DNA from: G965207125 sp965207125
GTDB taxonomy: Bacteria; Pseudomonadota; Alphaproteobacteria; Puniceispirillales; UBA1172
NCBI GenBank assembly: GCA_965207125.1
Contig: OZ242263.1
Location: 1,550,001-1,614,000, forward strand
Direction of reading: 5' to 3'
Length of the DNA stretch: 64,000 nt
Shown here: piece by piece, positions 1 through 9,996 of the stretch
How the letters are laid out: each line of letters starts with the position of its first letter
How positions within the stretch are numbered: position 1 is the stretch's first letter
The notes under the pieces: model-generated
What the model was told of the DNA's origin: nothing
Seen by the model: only the letters and a program-made list of their open reading frames with translations
Database searches by the model: none
Position numbers and translations under genes: made by a program

Positions 1-1296
1 CTTCATCCACGGCTATCTATAATGGGGACAATAGAAGCGCGGATGCATGCGAGTGATTTGATTATTTTGGGTGGAATCAATGAAGGCATTATGCCACCCG
101 CCCCGGCCGCTGACCCTTGGATGAGCAACCATATGCGGAAGACGTTCAATTTGCCGACACTGAATTGGCGGATAGGCATGGCCGCGCATGATATGGTGAT
201 GATGATGGCGCAGCCTCGGGTGATGATCACCCGCGCTGAAAGCGATGGCCGCACGCCAACCGCGCCTTCACGCTGGCTTCGCCGTATGGAAGCCACGCTC
301 AAAGCAAGCGGCCTCCCGATGCCTTATGATGATACGTATCACCGCCTTGCTCTCACCCGGATTCATTTTGACGAAATCCCCACCCCCGTGCCGCCGCCCC
401 AACCCAAAGTCAATGAAGAGGAGCGAAAAGAATATCTTGTTTCTTTTTCAGCGACCCAGATAGAAACCCTGTTGCACGACCCTTACGCGATTTACGCTAA
501 ACGAATCCTTGCCCTGAAACCACTTGATCCGCTGGGCTCAGCACAAATGAATGCGCTTAAAGGTACGATCTTTCATGACGCTATGCGCGACTTTATCGAA
601 GAATATCCGCAAGGCCTCCTACCCAATGATGCACTTGAAAAGCTTATTAAATTTGGTGAAAAGCATCTGGCTTGTCTTGAGCATGTTCTCTTGATTAAAA
701 CATTTTACACGATCCAGTTCAAACGCATGGCTGGATGGTTTATCAAAACAGAACAGCAACGTCGCATCGATCTGAACCTCAAAAGTTTTGCTGAAATAAC
801 AGGCGAGATGACACTTTCCATAGGCGACTATGAGATTGATCTGACTGCTCGCGCTGATCGCATCGATCAGCACGCTGATGGAGGAATCACCGTGATCGAT
901 TACAAAACAGGCATTGTGCCGAGTGTAAGACAGGTCGATCAAGGCTATAAGCCGCAGATGGTCGTTGAAGCCATGATCGTGCGCGGTGGCGGTTTTGACA
1001 GCATCACTGTCGGCGGTGATATTAAGCTTGAATACTGGAAACTAAGCGGCAAGGCGGCTGAAGCGGGGAAAATCACTCCGGTCGGTGTGGGGGAGGTGGA
1101 GCATGAAAATCGTAAGGAAAAAATCATCTCAGCGTTAGAAAATGTTATGAGCCGCGATAAAATATTCGCCTCTGAAATTCGCCCTAATGATTCTGTCTTG
1201 CGCTATAGCGACTATCGCCATCTCGCAAGAGTGCTTGAGTGGTCAGAAAATCCGGCAAGCACCGACTTGGAAGGTGACAATGATGACCCAGCCTGA
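1..1296 (+). CDS. addB: Double-strand break repair protein AddB, C-terminal part (5' end outside window)
   Basis: This is the C-terminal 431 codons of AddB, the second helicase/nuclease-type subunit of the AddAB enzyme that resects double-strand breaks for RecA. The reading frame is open from base 1, and the first residues fit the AddB pattern ending in LIILGGINEGIMPP, so the true start lies upstream. Roughly 140 residues before the stop is a PD-(D/E)XK nuclease signature (RADRID, then VIDYKTG). I see no four-cysteine set of the kind that holds the iron-sulfur cluster in Bacillus AddB, which agrees with the alphaproteobacterial subtype. The last 17 bases overlap the start of addA, so the two are translationally coupled. 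Identification is firm; only the missing N-terminus limits it. Confidence 0.93.
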   Translation, partial: LHPRLSIMGTIEARMHASDLIILGGINEGIMPPAPAADPWMSNHMRKTFNLPTLNWRIGMAAHDMVMMMAQPRVMITRAESDGRTPTAPSRWLRRMEATLKASGLPMPYDDTYHRLALTRIHFDEIPTPVPPPQPKVNEEERKEYLVSFSATQIETLLHDPYAIYAKRILALKPLDPLGSAQMNALKGTIFHDAMRDFIEEYPQGLLPNDALEKLIKFGEKHLACLEHVLLIKTFYTIQFKRMAGWFIKTEQQRRIDLNLKSFAEITGEMTLSIGDYEIDLTARADRIDQHADGGITVIDYKTGIVPSVRQVDQGYKPQMVVEAMIVRGGGFDSITVGGDIKLEYWKLSGKAAEAGKITPVGVGEVEHENRKEKIISALENVMSRDKIFASEIRPNDSVLRYSDYRHLARVLEWSENPASTDLEGDNDDPA

Positions 1297-4200
1297 TCTT
1301 AACCAGACCAAAGCGGCGATCACAGTGGCGGTTGCGGATGCGACCGCAAAACAACTCCACGCCGCGTCACCTGCCCATTCGGCTTGGGTTTCAGCTAACG
1401 CAGGCACCGGCAAAACCCAAGTTTTAACAAGCCGAATTCTGCGGTTGCTGGTTGAGGGCGCGGATGTCGATAAAATCCTCGCTGTCACCTATACTCGTGC
1501 CGCCGCGGCCGAAATGCGCAACCGTATCTATAGTGTTGTAGTGGATTGGCCGATTATCGCTAAAAATGATCTGATTTCTAGACTTCAAGATCTCGGCATC
1601 GAGCGTCCAAGTGAAGATCACATCACCTGCGCGAGAAGCCTTTTCGCCACCCTGAGCGATGCGGCTGCATCCTTGCGCATCGAGACAATCCACGCTTTCT
1701 GTCAGTCACTCTTACACCGCTTTCCTATAGAAGCCGGAATTAATCCCTATTTTCGTGTCATGGATGAGAAACAGGCGAAAATTCTGAAAATGGACGTTTT
1801 TGAGGATATACTTAAAACCGGTGGGACCCCGGTGATGCAGGCGCTTGAAAGGCTGGCTCTGGTTCGGGACGCTGACAAGGTTAGCGATATCATCGGGCAA
1901 ATCACTCCTGAGATTATGAGGCGTCTTAACCACGATCCTGAGGAAGCTAAAAAACGAATATTCACCGCCCTGTCGTGTCAAGACTATATTGATGACCCTG
2001 ATGGCTGTGTGCGCAAGATCAGAAAAACTCTCACCGATCTCGATGATGATAAACAGGATAAATTGCAAGAATTCGCCGAAAATCTGATCGAAGGAGGGGG
2101 GAAGACCGACAAGACAAAAGCCAATGAGGTGAAAATCTGGCTGGCCTTATCGCCCACTGACCGCAATGATGCACTCGAAACCTACGCCAAAATTTTTCTG
2201 ACTCAGAGAGGAGCCAAACCGAAAAACTTTCCAAGCAAAAAAATCTGTGAGGAGTATTTTGATGCAGAGCAATTCGCCATCGATGAAGCCCAGTTTATAA
2301 CCAATCAAATGACGAAACTTGCTGCGCTTGACACCGCACTGAATAGCCATAGTTTAATGATTCTCGCCATGGCGTCTATTTCGCGTTACCAGATGCTTAA
2401 AAATGAACGCGGACTTAAAGATTATGATGACCTGATCGGCGAAGTGGCCGCGATGCTCGAATCGCACGGCGGCACGTCATGGGTGCGGTATAAATTAGAC
2501 CAAGGGATCAAATATCTGTTGGTGGATGAAGCGCAGGATACTAGCCCCGAACAATGGCGGATTTTATCCTGCTTTGCCGATGATCAGTTTAACGCTACCG
2601 ATGATCCTGAGGACGGCTCACCACGCCGCAGTCTGTTCGTGGTCGGCGATTACAAACAATCCATCTATAGTTTTCAAGGTGCTAATCCTACTCTTTTCGC
2701 CGATAATGGAGAGAAGTTTAAAAATGACAGCCATCGGCGCAATAAGCCATTTGAGCATATCGGGTTGGATACTTCATTCCGCACAGTGCCGCCGATCTTG
2801 CACGTTGTTGATCAGGTCATCACCGATCTTGATGGGATTCGCGACCCTATAGATCATAAAGCGAGTCGCCTTGATAGCGATGGCTGGGTTTGGGTTGATG
2901 AAATAACCGAAAGCGACCAGGAGGACGTCGATGCTCTTCACGCGCGGAAAATTGTCGATACCATCAAGCAATTTCTGGGAAAATGCTATCTGCCTTCGGT
3001 CAAACGAATGGCAAGGGCTGGCGATATTATTATTCTGCTCAGGCGGCGTGAGCGGTTTTTCAACCGCCTCGATCGGGCTCTGCGCCTTGCGGGATTGCCA
3101 GTCAGTGCTGCGGATCGAATCACCTTTACCAGTGAGATCGCTTATCATGATCTGATGGCTCTTGGGCAGGTGATGGTGCTGCCTGAAGATAATCTGACGC
3201 TTGCGGCGCTGTTGAAATCACCGCTTTTTGATTTGGATGACGAGCAACTTTATCATCTGGCGCATGATCGCGGTAAAGCCAGTATCTTCGCGCGACTTAA
3301 AGAAAACCCCGAGCAAGATGATCAAGTCGCTATCGCTTATGACCGCCTTCGCGAATATTTGAGCCTTGCCGGAACTTGCGGGGTTTATGATTTTTTCTCG
3401 CATGTGCTCGATAACCCCACCCGCCGCGCATTTATCCGCCGACTCGGTGCGCCGGTGAGTGATATTCTGAGTGAGTTTATCGATCAGGCGGGAATCTATG
3501 AGAAGGAAAACACCTCATCGATGATCGGATTTCTCACCTTTATGCGCGAAGTCGCCGATACCATCAGCCGCCAGATCGATGATAGGGATAACAACAAAAT
3601 CAGACTGATGACCGTGCATGGCGCGAAAGGGTTAGAATCGCCGATCGTTATCCTGCCGGATTGTTTAAAAATGAGTGCGGTGTCTACCGCCGATAAGGTG
3701 GTTAAAATTAATGATGACGATCTCGATATTCCGGTCTTGCCAGCAAAGCTATGGGGAATAGATCTGACCCCCACGGTTGTGAGAGACGCAAAAGAAGCGG
3801 CGTCGGTCGCGGCCAAGGCAGAAGAAAACCGGCTTCTTTATGTCGCCATGACCCGCGCATCCGATGGGCTTTATGTCAGCGGGTTTAAAAAACCGCACCG
3901 CAGGATGGATGAGGATGACAGCTGGTATAGGCTTATAGAGCAGGCCGTGCGCGAGGGGGGTAATAAAACCAAAGAGGGCAGGCTGGTTTTCGGTGTGGAG
4001 GCGAGACCACCTGCAGATTGGAGCGATGAAACCGTTATTGATGTCGACTCTCGCACTCCAACCCATCACGTTCCTGATTGGGTTGATGCGCCGCCGCCAG
4101 AAGAACTCACGCCGCCTAAACCGCTCGCACCGTCCTCTTTTTCTATACCGACCGAAGCGTCATCGATCGCCTCGGCCGAGAGACAAGAAGCCATCGCCAA

Positions 4201-4714
4201 AGGCACCATTATTCATCGGCTTCTGGAAATTTTGCCTGCTATAGATGAGCCGCAGCGTAAGGAGGCGGCGGATAAAATTGTTGCCGCCCATAGAGGTAAA
4301 TATCTCAGCGACGCCGAGGCCGCCACCCTGATCGCATCAGCTATGGATATCCTGATAGATCAGCAATTTGAAGGCTTGTTCGGCGAGCGTTCAACCCCTG
4401 AAGCGGCTATTTCAGGCGTTGTCGGCGAGCATGTCGTTAGTGGTAGAATAGACAGGTTGGTGATTGAAAAAGACGCGGTTATTTTCATTGATTACAAAAG
4501 CGGAAAAACCCCAGAAAACCTTGAGGAGATTCCCAAATCCTATATTCGGCAAATGGCGCTTTATGCAAAATTGCTACGAGATATCCAGCCAAAAAGCGCA
4601 ATTAAAGCGGGGCTGTTGTTCACCGAAAGCCAGAAAACTTTCTGGCTTCCTCAAAACCGTATGGACGCTGTGCTCGCCGAAATATCTGGCGGAAATATCT
4701 CGCGTCCTTCTTGA
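1280..4714 (+). CDS. addA: Double-strand break repair helicase AddA
   Basis: AddA is the UvrD/RecB-type 3'-5' helicase and nuclease subunit of AddAB, acting on broken DNA ends in the cytoplasm. About 1144 residues are encoded. Superfamily 1 motifs appear in order: Walker A NAGTGKT near residue 40, DEAQDTS (motif II), VVGDYKQSIYSFQGA (motif III), TVHGAKGLESPIV (motif V) and LLYVAMTRA (motif VI). A RecB-family nuclease domain closes the protein with IDYKSGKTPE near residue 1070. The open frame extends upstream, but I choose the ATG at 1280 (or the next codon at 1283) because GGAAGG lies just before it and this places the start inside the 3' end of addB, as is usual for the pair. Confidence 0.95.
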   Translation: MMTQPDLNQTKAAITVAVADATAKQLHAASPAHSAWVSANAGTGKTQVLTSRILRLLVEGADVDKILAVTYTRAAAAEMRNRIYSVVVDWPIIAKNDLISRLQDLGIERPSEDHITCARSLFATLSDAAASLRIETIHAFCQSLLHRFPIEAGINPYFRVMDEKQAKILKMDVFEDILKTGGTPVMQALERLALVRDADKVSDIIGQITPEIMRRLNHDPEEAKKRIFTALSCQDYIDDPDGCVRKIRKTLTDLDDDKQDKLQEFAENLIEGGGKTDKTKANEVKIWLALSPTDRNDALETYAKIFLTQRGAKPKNFPSKKICEEYFDAEQFAIDEAQFITNQMTKLAALDTALNSHSLMILAMASISRYQMLKNERGLKDYDDLIGEVAAMLESHGGTSWVRYKLDQGIKYLLVDEAQDTSPEQWRILSCFADDQFNATDDPEDGSPRRSLFVVGDYKQSIYSFQGANPTLFADNGEKFKNDSHRRNKPFEHIGLDTSFRTVPPILHVVDQVITDLDGIRDPIDHKASRLDSDGWVWVDEITESDQEDVDALHARKIVDTIKQFLGKCYLPSVKRMARAGDIIILLRRRERFFNRLDRALRLAGLPVSAADRITFTSEIAYHDLMALGQVMVLPEDNLTLAALLKSPLFDLDDEQLYHLAHDRGKASIFARLKENPEQDDQVAIAYDRLREYLSLAGTCGVYDFFSHVLDNPTRRAFIRRLGAPVSDILSEFIDQAGIYEKENTSSMIGFLTFMREVADTISRQIDDRDNNKIRLMTVHGAKGLESPIVILPDCLKMSAVSTADKVVKINDDDLDIPVLPAKLWGIDLTPTVVRDAKEAASVAAKAEENRLLYVAMTRASDGLYVSGFKKPHRRMDEDDSWYRLIEQAVREGGNKTKEGRLVFGVEARPPADWSDETVIDVDSRTPTHHVPDWVDAPPPEELTPPKPLAPSSFSIPTEASSIASAERQEAIAKGTIIHRLLEILPAIDEPQRKEAADKIVAAHRGKYLSDAEAATLIASAMDILIDQQFEGLFGERSTPEAAISGVVGEHVVSGRIDRLVIEKDAVIFIDYKSGKTPENLEEIPKSYIRQMALYAKLLRDIQPKSAIKAGLLFTESQKTFWLPQNRMDAVLAEISGGNISRPS

Positions 4715-4775
4715 CGATATTGCCTTGCGTGGTTAAATTCAGATAACGAGCAATAATCATTTTGGAGTATCGGTC

Positions 4776-5096
4776 ATGGCGACAATTAAAACATCGGATA
4801 GCAGTTTTTCCTCTGAAGTGCTGGAATCTGACCTTCCTGTACTGGTTGATTTTTGGGCTGAATGGTGCGGCCCATGCAAAGCCATCGCTGAAGCTCTTGA
4901 GGAAATAGCTGATGAGTTTGAGGGACGCCTTAAAGTTGCTAAAATCAACATAGATGAGAACCCCGCATTGCCTCAGCAATATGGTGTTCGAGGAATCCCA
5001 ACTTTGCTCATTTGTCACAATGGCGAAATGATTGCCCAGAAAATCGGCGCGCTTACTAAAGCCAAACTGGTCGAATGGATCGAAGAAACCATCTGA
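4776..5096 (+). CDS. trxA: Thioredoxin
   Basis: Small cytoplasmic dithiol-disulfide reductant of 106 residues, which is the usual length for TrxA. The active site WCGPCK lies at residues 31-36 in the context FWAEWCGPCK, and the cis-proline motif GIPTLL follows near residue 75. TrxA supplies electrons to ribonucleotide reductase, methionine sulfoxide reductases and PAPS reductase. The gene starts 61 bases after addA in the same direction and could be read through from it or have its own promoter; GGAG lies about ten bases before the ATG. It ends seven bases from the convergent folC, with no room for a separate terminator. The addB-addA-trxA-folC order is common in alphaproteobacteria. Confidence 0.96.
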   Translation: MATIKTSDSSFSSEVLESDLPVLVDFWAEWCGPCKAIAEALEEIADEFEGRLKVAKINIDENPALPQQYGVRGIPTLLICHNGEMIAQKIGALTKAKLVEWIEETI

Positions 5097-5103
5097 TCTT
5101 GCG

Positions 5104-6420
5104 TTAATCAGGTAGCGTCCCGTTGCGCGCTAGAACATATCCTGCCAGATATAATGATCCACCAATGATCACCGATGATGCTGATCTTTTAGCCAGCGCA
5201 GTGGCCTTGGCTATAGCCTCATCGAGGCTTGAGGTCGCAGTTGCCGGAATACCTAGCGAGAGTGCAGTTGCGGCAAGTTCCTCGGCGCCCAGAGACGCTT
5301 GCTGGTCAGGAATGGTCATCGTGAAAAAATGACTGATCATCGGCTTTAACGGCGTGAGAAAATCCGCCGCAGGACGCGTGTTCAATGCCCCGCCAATCAT
5401 CACCCACGGGTTTGAATGTAGAGATTTAAGCGCATCTGCGAGCGCGCTTGCACCGTGACCGTTATGCGCCCCATCAAGCCACAACTCAATCTCGGGTGGG
5501 AATCGTGCCGCGATCTCACCATGTGAAAGTTTCTGGATTCGCGCCGGCCAGCGCGCCTTACTAACTCCGTCGCTGATCGCGGCGGTATTACAATCAGGAA
5601 AGACTCCGTTTATTGTCGCGGCGGCGAGTGCAGCGTTCTTGACCTGATGCGCTCCGATCAATCCGGGTGATGACAGCAAGATAGTTTTATCTTTGATCTG
5701 AAGCGAGGGCTCGTCTGTCTCATCACGGGAGATCATCATATCACGCCCCATGATGCTGATCGGGGCTTTGTTGTCATCCGCCACTTGTTGCAATAGCTTC
5801 TCGGCATCCTGATGCTGTGAGGATGAAAAAACCGGTGTTCCGGGTTTGATAATTCCCGCCTTTTCATGGGCAATTTTGGTGATGGTATTGCCAAGAAAAT
5901 GTTCATGATCACGCGCAATGGGCGTAATTACTGAGGCGAGGGGGCGTACGATCACATTGGTCGAATCAAGTCTACCGCCCAGCCCAGTTTCAAGCAAAAC
6001 CACATCAGCGTCTTGTCGGCTGAACGCGAGCATGGCCGCCGCCGTGGTGAGTTCAAAAAACGTGACCGCCTCGCCAGCATTCGCGGCCTCTGTTTCTTCT
6101 AGTAAATCAGCTAGCGCGTCATCATCGATCAGGCGACCCGCTAGCCTGATCCGCTCATTAAATTGTACTAGATGCGGTGAAGTATAGGCATGAACGCGCG
6201 CGCCACTTGCTTCAAGCATCGCCCGCAGAAAAGCAATTACCGAGCCTTTGCCGTTGGTTCCCGCTAAATGAATTACCGGCGGTAGGCGTCGGTGTGGGTC
6301 GCCTAATTTGTTGAGTAAATTAATTGTTCGCCCCAAGCCCAAATCGATCAGTTTGGGATGCAACGCCGCAAGTCGTGATAAAGCTTTATCTGCTCTTATC
6401 CTTGATGTGGTGGGTGGCAT
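5104..6420 (-). CDS. folC: Bifunctional dihydrofolate synthase / folylpolyglutamate synthase
   Basis: FolC adds L-glutamate to dihydropteroate and then extends the polyglutamate tail of folates, using ATP. The 438-residue protein carries the Mur-ligase-like P-loop HLAGTNGKGS near residue 50 and the TSPHLVQFNERIR segment that follows it in this family. DHEHFLG and KAGIIKPG match the central nucleotide-binding region, and ELWLDGAHNGHG marks the start of the C-terminal domain. It begins one base after the accD stop on the minus strand, so it is the last gene of the trpF-trpB-trpA-accD-folC transcript, an order seen widely in alphaproteobacteria. The frame is intact. Confidence 0.95.
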   Translation of the reverse strand: MPPTTSRIRADKALSRLAALHPKLIDLGLGRTINLLNKLGDPHRRLPPVIHLAGTNGKGSVIAFLRAMLEASGARVHAYTSPHLVQFNERIRLAGRLIDDDALADLLEETEAANAGEAVTFFELTTAAAMLAFSRQDADVVLLETGLGGRLDSTNVIVRPLASVITPIARDHEHFLGNTITKIAHEKAGIIKPGTPVFSSSQHQDAEKLLQQVADDNKAPISIMGRDMMISRDETDEPSLQIKDKTILLSSPGLIGAHQVKNAALAAATINGVFPDCNTAAISDGVSKARWPARIQKLSHGEIAARFPPEIELWLDGAHNGHGASALADALKSLHSNPWVMIGGALNTRPAADFLTPLKPMISHFFTMTIPDQQASLGAEELAATALSLGIPATATSSLDEAIAKATALAKRSASSVIIGGSLYLAGYVLARNGTLPD

Positions 6421-6421
6421 T

Positions 6422-7291
6422 TCACTCAGCGGAAACTAAAGACGGAGGCTTCATCAAAAGTGATAGAATAGAACCAATCTTATCGCGTTGCTCGCCGCGT
6501 GGAATAACCATATCGACCATTCCATGTTCTTCAAGGTATTCCGCCGATTGAAACCCATCCGGAAGCTGCTCGCGCACGGTTTCTTCGATCACGCGTTTGC
6601 CAGCAAAACCGATAATAGCTCCTGGCTCGGCAATGTGAATATCACCGAGCATCCCGAAAGATGCGGTTACTCCGCCAGTGGTCGGATGGGACAGCAAAGC
6701 GATATACGGCAAAGCTGCCTCACGCAGGCGATCGATTGCAATGATTGTGCGCGGCAACTGCATTAGCGATAAAATCCCTTCTTGCATTCTCGCGCCGCCT
6801 GACGATGGCACAATGATCAATGCGGCCTCACGCCTGATTGCCTCACCCACGGCGGTTACAATCCCGTTGCCGACGGATTGGCCCATTGAGCCACCCATAA
6901 AACTGAAATCAAACGCCGTGATTACTGCTGCTTTGCCCTTGATTGTCCCTGCTGCTATCAGTAGCGCATCATTACGGCTGGTTTTGCTGCGCGCATCCTT
7001 GAGGCGGTCACTGTAGCGTTTCATGTCGCGAAAATTTAACGGATCATCAGCCGAGGCCGGTGCAGTGATGACCTCACCATCGCCATCGTCAAAGAGCATC
7101 TCAATGCGCCGGGTTGGAGAGAGCGGCATATGTCCGCCGCAGGTCGAGCAGGTGTTAAAATTTTCTTCATACTCGCGGTGGAAAATCATCTGGTTGCACG
7201 CCGTGCACTTAATCCACAGATTATCCTTAACCTGTCCGGGGCTAACCAGTGCTTTGATTTTAGGTAATACTGTTCGTGAAAGCCAGTTCAT
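6422..7291 (-). CDS. accD: Acetyl-CoA carboxylase carboxyltransferase subunit beta
   Basis: AccD forms with AccA the carboxyltransferase that moves CO2 from biotin-BCCP to acetyl-CoA, giving malonyl-CoA for fatty acid synthesis. The protein has 289 residues, close to the family norm. An N-terminal zinc ribbon is visible (CTAC at about residues 32-35, CSTC about twenty residues later), followed by the crotonase-fold carboxyltransferase core with AFDFSFMGGSMG, SSGGARMQEG and the PTTGGVTASF oxyanion region. It lies 13 bases after trpA and one base before folC. The position between trpA and folC is the standard alphaproteobacterial location. Confidence 0.96.
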   Translation of the reverse strand: MNWLSRTVLPKIKALVSPGQVKDNLWIKCTACNQMIFHREYEENFNTCSTCGGHMPLSPTRRIEMLFDDGDGEVITAPASADDPLNFRDMKRYSDRLKDARSKTSRNDALLIAAGTIKGKAAVITAFDFSFMGGSMGQSVGNGIVTAVGEAIRREAALIIVPSSGGARMQEGILSLMQLPRTIIAIDRLREAALPYIALLSHPTTGGVTASFGMLGDIHIAEPGAIIGFAGKRVIEETVREQLPDGFQSAEYLEEHGMVDMVIPRGEQRDKIGSILSLLMKPPSLVSAE

Positions 7292-7304
7292 CAGTTTATC
7301 TCCT

Positions 7305-8117
7305 TCACGTTTTTACCGTGCCACTTGCGAGGGATTCTACCAGATCACACGCCGCCTTGACAACATGATCGCGCGGGTCGAGATGTTCAGCGATAATCCG
7401 TACTACCGCCGAGCCAACCACCACACCATCAACCTCCGAAGCAACCGCCTGCACCGCGGCCGCATCACTAATCCCAAAGCCCACAACTATCGGCAAATCG
7501 GACGCCTTTCTGATTCGGGTCATTGCATTACTAACACTCGTCGCTGAGGCCGAGTGCATTCCCGTAACCCCTGTCACCGACACGTAGTAAAGAAAACCAT
7601 CACCTCGCGAGACGATTTTTTCAAGCCGTGTATTATCGGTGGTCGGCGTGATCAGGCGGATGAAGGATATTCCAGCAGCCAAGGCTGGGATGCATAATTC
7701 CTCATCTTCCTCGGGCGGTAGATCAACCATAATCAGCCCATCTACCCCAGATTCACGGGCCTCGGTGAGAAAACGATCAACACCATAAACATAGACCGGA
7801 TTGTAATATCCCATCAGCACTAGCGGTATGTGTGGATGCGCTTTGCGAAAAACTTTTGCCATGCTTAAGACATTGCCCAAGGTAACCCCTGCTTTAAGCG
7901 CACGCATCGAGGATTCTTGAATAGCCGGCCCGTCTGCCATCGGATCAGAAAACGGCATCCCTAATTCAACAAAATCTGCGCCTGATTCGGGCAATTTCAG
8001 CAGCAACTTACTCGAGGTATCGATATCAGGGTCGCCGCCGGTGATGAAAATCCCAAGTGCTGCGCGGTTTTCATCGCGCGCGCGTTTAAAACATTGCTCT
8101 AGCCTTGAGGATGTCAT
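7305..8117 (-). CDS. trpA: Tryptophan synthase alpha subunit
   Basis: TrpA cleaves indole-3-glycerol phosphate to glyceraldehyde 3-phosphate and indole, which is channelled to TrpB. The 270-residue TIM barrel shows the catalytic-Glu motif VELGMPFSDPMADGP near residue 50, the second catalytic region LIMVDLPPEE near residue 130, YYVSVTGVTG and the phosphate-binding VVGFGIS and VVGSAVV segments. Its ATG overlaps the trpB stop as ATGA, implying coupled translation and a one-to-one ratio with TrpB. Frame intact. Confidence 0.96.
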   Translation of the reverse strand: MTSSRLEQCFKRARDENRAALGIFITGGDPDIDTSSKLLLKLPESGADFVELGMPFSDPMADGPAIQESSMRALKAGVTLGNVLSMAKVFRKAHPHIPLVLMGYYNPVYVYGVDRFLTEARESGVDGLIMVDLPPEEDEELCIPALAAGISFIRLITPTTDNTRLEKIVSRGDGFLYYVSVTGVTGMHSASATSVSNAMTRIRKASDLPIVVGFGISDAAAVQAVASEVDGVVVGSAVVRIIAEHLDPRDHVVKAACDLVESLASGTVKT

Positions 8118-9339
8118 GCCAGTTTACCCATCTTTTCCAAGATTGGCAGCACAGCCTCCAAATCCTTGTCGCCACGTCCGCACATATTGATAACCACGAT
8201 ATCATCCTTTGCCATATCGCCGATGATTGTTGCCGTGAAAGCGAGGGCGTGTGCGGGTTCAAGTGCTGGAATAATTCCTTCAAGCCGCGCGCATAGATGA
8301 AAGTACTCAAGTGCCTCATCATCGGTTGCACTGACATAATTCACCCGCCCGGTCTCGTGAAGCCACGCATGCTCGGGGCCGATGCCCGGATAATCAAGTC
8401 CTGCCGAGATCGAATACGCGTCCGTGATCTGGCCGTCATCATTCTGCAGAAGATACGTGCGATTGCCATGCAGCACGCCTGGACTTCCGCCGCTTAATGA
8501 GGCGGCGTGTTCACCGGTCTCGATTCCTTTACCTGCTGCTTCCACGCCGTAAAGCGATACTTCAGAATCATCGAGGAATGGATGAAACAGACCGATTGCG
8601 TTTGACCCTCCACCGATACACGCCACCAGAACATCGGGCAATCGTCCCTCGGCATTAAGAACCTGCTCTTTTGTTTCTATCCCAATAATGGTCTGAAAAT
8701 CGCGCACCATTGCCGGATAAGGATGAGGCCCAGCTGCTGTGCCGATAATGTAAAAATGTGTCTCAGCGTTGGTTACCCAATACCGCAGCGCCTCGTTCAT
8801 TGCGTCCTTCAGCGTGCCCGTGCCTGACGCGACAGGATAAATCTTTGCGCCTAAAAGCCTCATTCGATCAACGTTTGGCTTTTGTCGGGCCACATCCTCA
8901 ACGCCCATGAAAACTTCGCATTCCATCCCGAATAACGCGCATGCGGTGGCGGTGGCCACTCCGTGTTGGCCTGCACCGGTCTCAGCGATGATTTTTGTTT
9001 TGCCCATCCGCCGTGCGAGCAGTGCTTGCCCCATCACGTTGTTGATCTTATGCGCTCCTGTGTGATTCAGCTCCTCGCGTTTCATATAGAGTTTCGCCCC
9101 GCCGAAATGATCGGTGAGTCTTGATGCGAAAAAAGTGGAGATGGCCGACCAATATAATGCTTGCGGTAGTAAGCCATCTCGGCGAGAAATTTGGCGTCCG
9201 TCCGAGATTCTTTCCATGCTTTTTCAACTTCGAGAATGAGCGGCATCAATGTTTCAGCGACAAAACGTCCACCGTGAATCCCAAAACGGCCTTGCTCATT
9301 CGGATAGTTTTTCCATGAATTAGGAAGAGTGCTCTTCAT
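8114..9339 (-). CDS. trpB: Tryptophan synthase beta subunit, split by one frameshift
   Basis: TrpB condenses indole with L-serine on PLP. Reconstructed length is about 408 residues. The N-terminal piece runs from 9339 (NEQGRFGIHGGRFVAETLMP) to HYIGRPSPLF; the rest resumes in another frame as FASRLTDHFGGAKLYMKREE and carries the PLP lysine in ELNHTGAHKINN, then GAGQHGVATAT and GGGSNAIGLFHPF. The break sits at a run of six A (plus strand 9129-9134); seven would restore a family-like PLFFASRL junction. All conserved residues remain on both sides, so a base-calling error is more likely than a dead gene. It lies 12 bases after trpF and overlaps trpA by four. Confidence 0.92.
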
Positions 9340-9351
9340 CAGTTTTAATCC

Positions 9352-9996
9352 TTATAACCCTCGGGCCGTCTTAATAAAGTTCCTGATCGCCGTATGATCC
9401 TTGATTCCTCGTGTTGATTCAACCCCTGATGATACGTCAACTGCGCTCGCGCTGCTCGCTTCGATCGCGGTTTTGAGATTACTCTGGTCAAGTCCTCCGG
9501 CCAGAAGCCATGGTGTTTGTCCCTTAAACGCTTTGAGCAGAGGCCAGTCAAATTCCTGCCCACGGCCTCCGGGTAAATCTCCATGAGCTGCTTTTGAATC
9601 AAACAAAAGATAGTCCGCGACCTGATCATAACGCATCGCTTTTTCAATATCACCCGCCTCAGTGATGGGCAGCGCTTTCATTACAGGCAAACCAAAACGT
9701 GATTTAATAGCCTCGATCCGGTCAGGTGATTCCGACCCATGACATTGAATCATATCCGCTGCTAGCGCATCGATTATCTCATTGAGCAACGTGTTCTCAG
9801 CGTCAACCGTCAGCGCGACCCGATTGAGTTTAACGCTTTTGTTAATCGCAGCTGTGTTAATCATTGCCGCCGCCTCGAGGCTAAGGTGGCGTGGGGATGG
9901 AGGATAAAACACAAAACCACCCCAACGCGCCCCGCTTTCTGCCGCCACCACCATATCATCGATGCCGCCAAGACCGCAGATTTTAACGTCAATCAT
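9352..9996 (-). CDS. trpF: Phosphoribosylanthranilate isomerase
   Basis: TrpF performs the Amadori rearrangement of phosphoribosylanthranilate to CdRP, the third dedicated step of tryptophan synthesis. The 214-residue barrel has the opening motif VKICGL with the catalytic cysteine at residue 7, GFVFYPPSPRH near residue 30, IQCHG near residue 85, LLFDSK and the catalytic aspartate in AVDVSSGVE near residue 190. The 5' end overlaps the lapA stop by eight bases and trpB follows 12 bases downstream, so it belongs to the same minus-strand transcript. trpC, trpD and trpE are not in the window, which is normal for the split trp genes of alphaproteobacteria. Confidence 0.95.
   Translation of the reverse strand: MIDVKICGLGGIDDMVVAAESGARWGGFVFYPPSPRHLSLEAAAMINTAAINKSVKLNRVALTVDAENTLLNEIIDALAADMIQCHGSESPDRIEAIKSRFGLPVMKALPITEAGDIEKAMRYDQVADYLLFDSKAAHGDLPGGRGQEFDWPLLKAFKGQTPWLLAGGLDQSNLKTAIEASSASAVDVSSGVESTRGIKDHTAIRNFIKTARGL

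Noticed and set aside
9082..9339. Programmed ribosomal frameshift in trpB at the A-run
   Set aside because: No stimulatory structure is evident, trpB is not known for frameshifting, and the break resembles the other errors.
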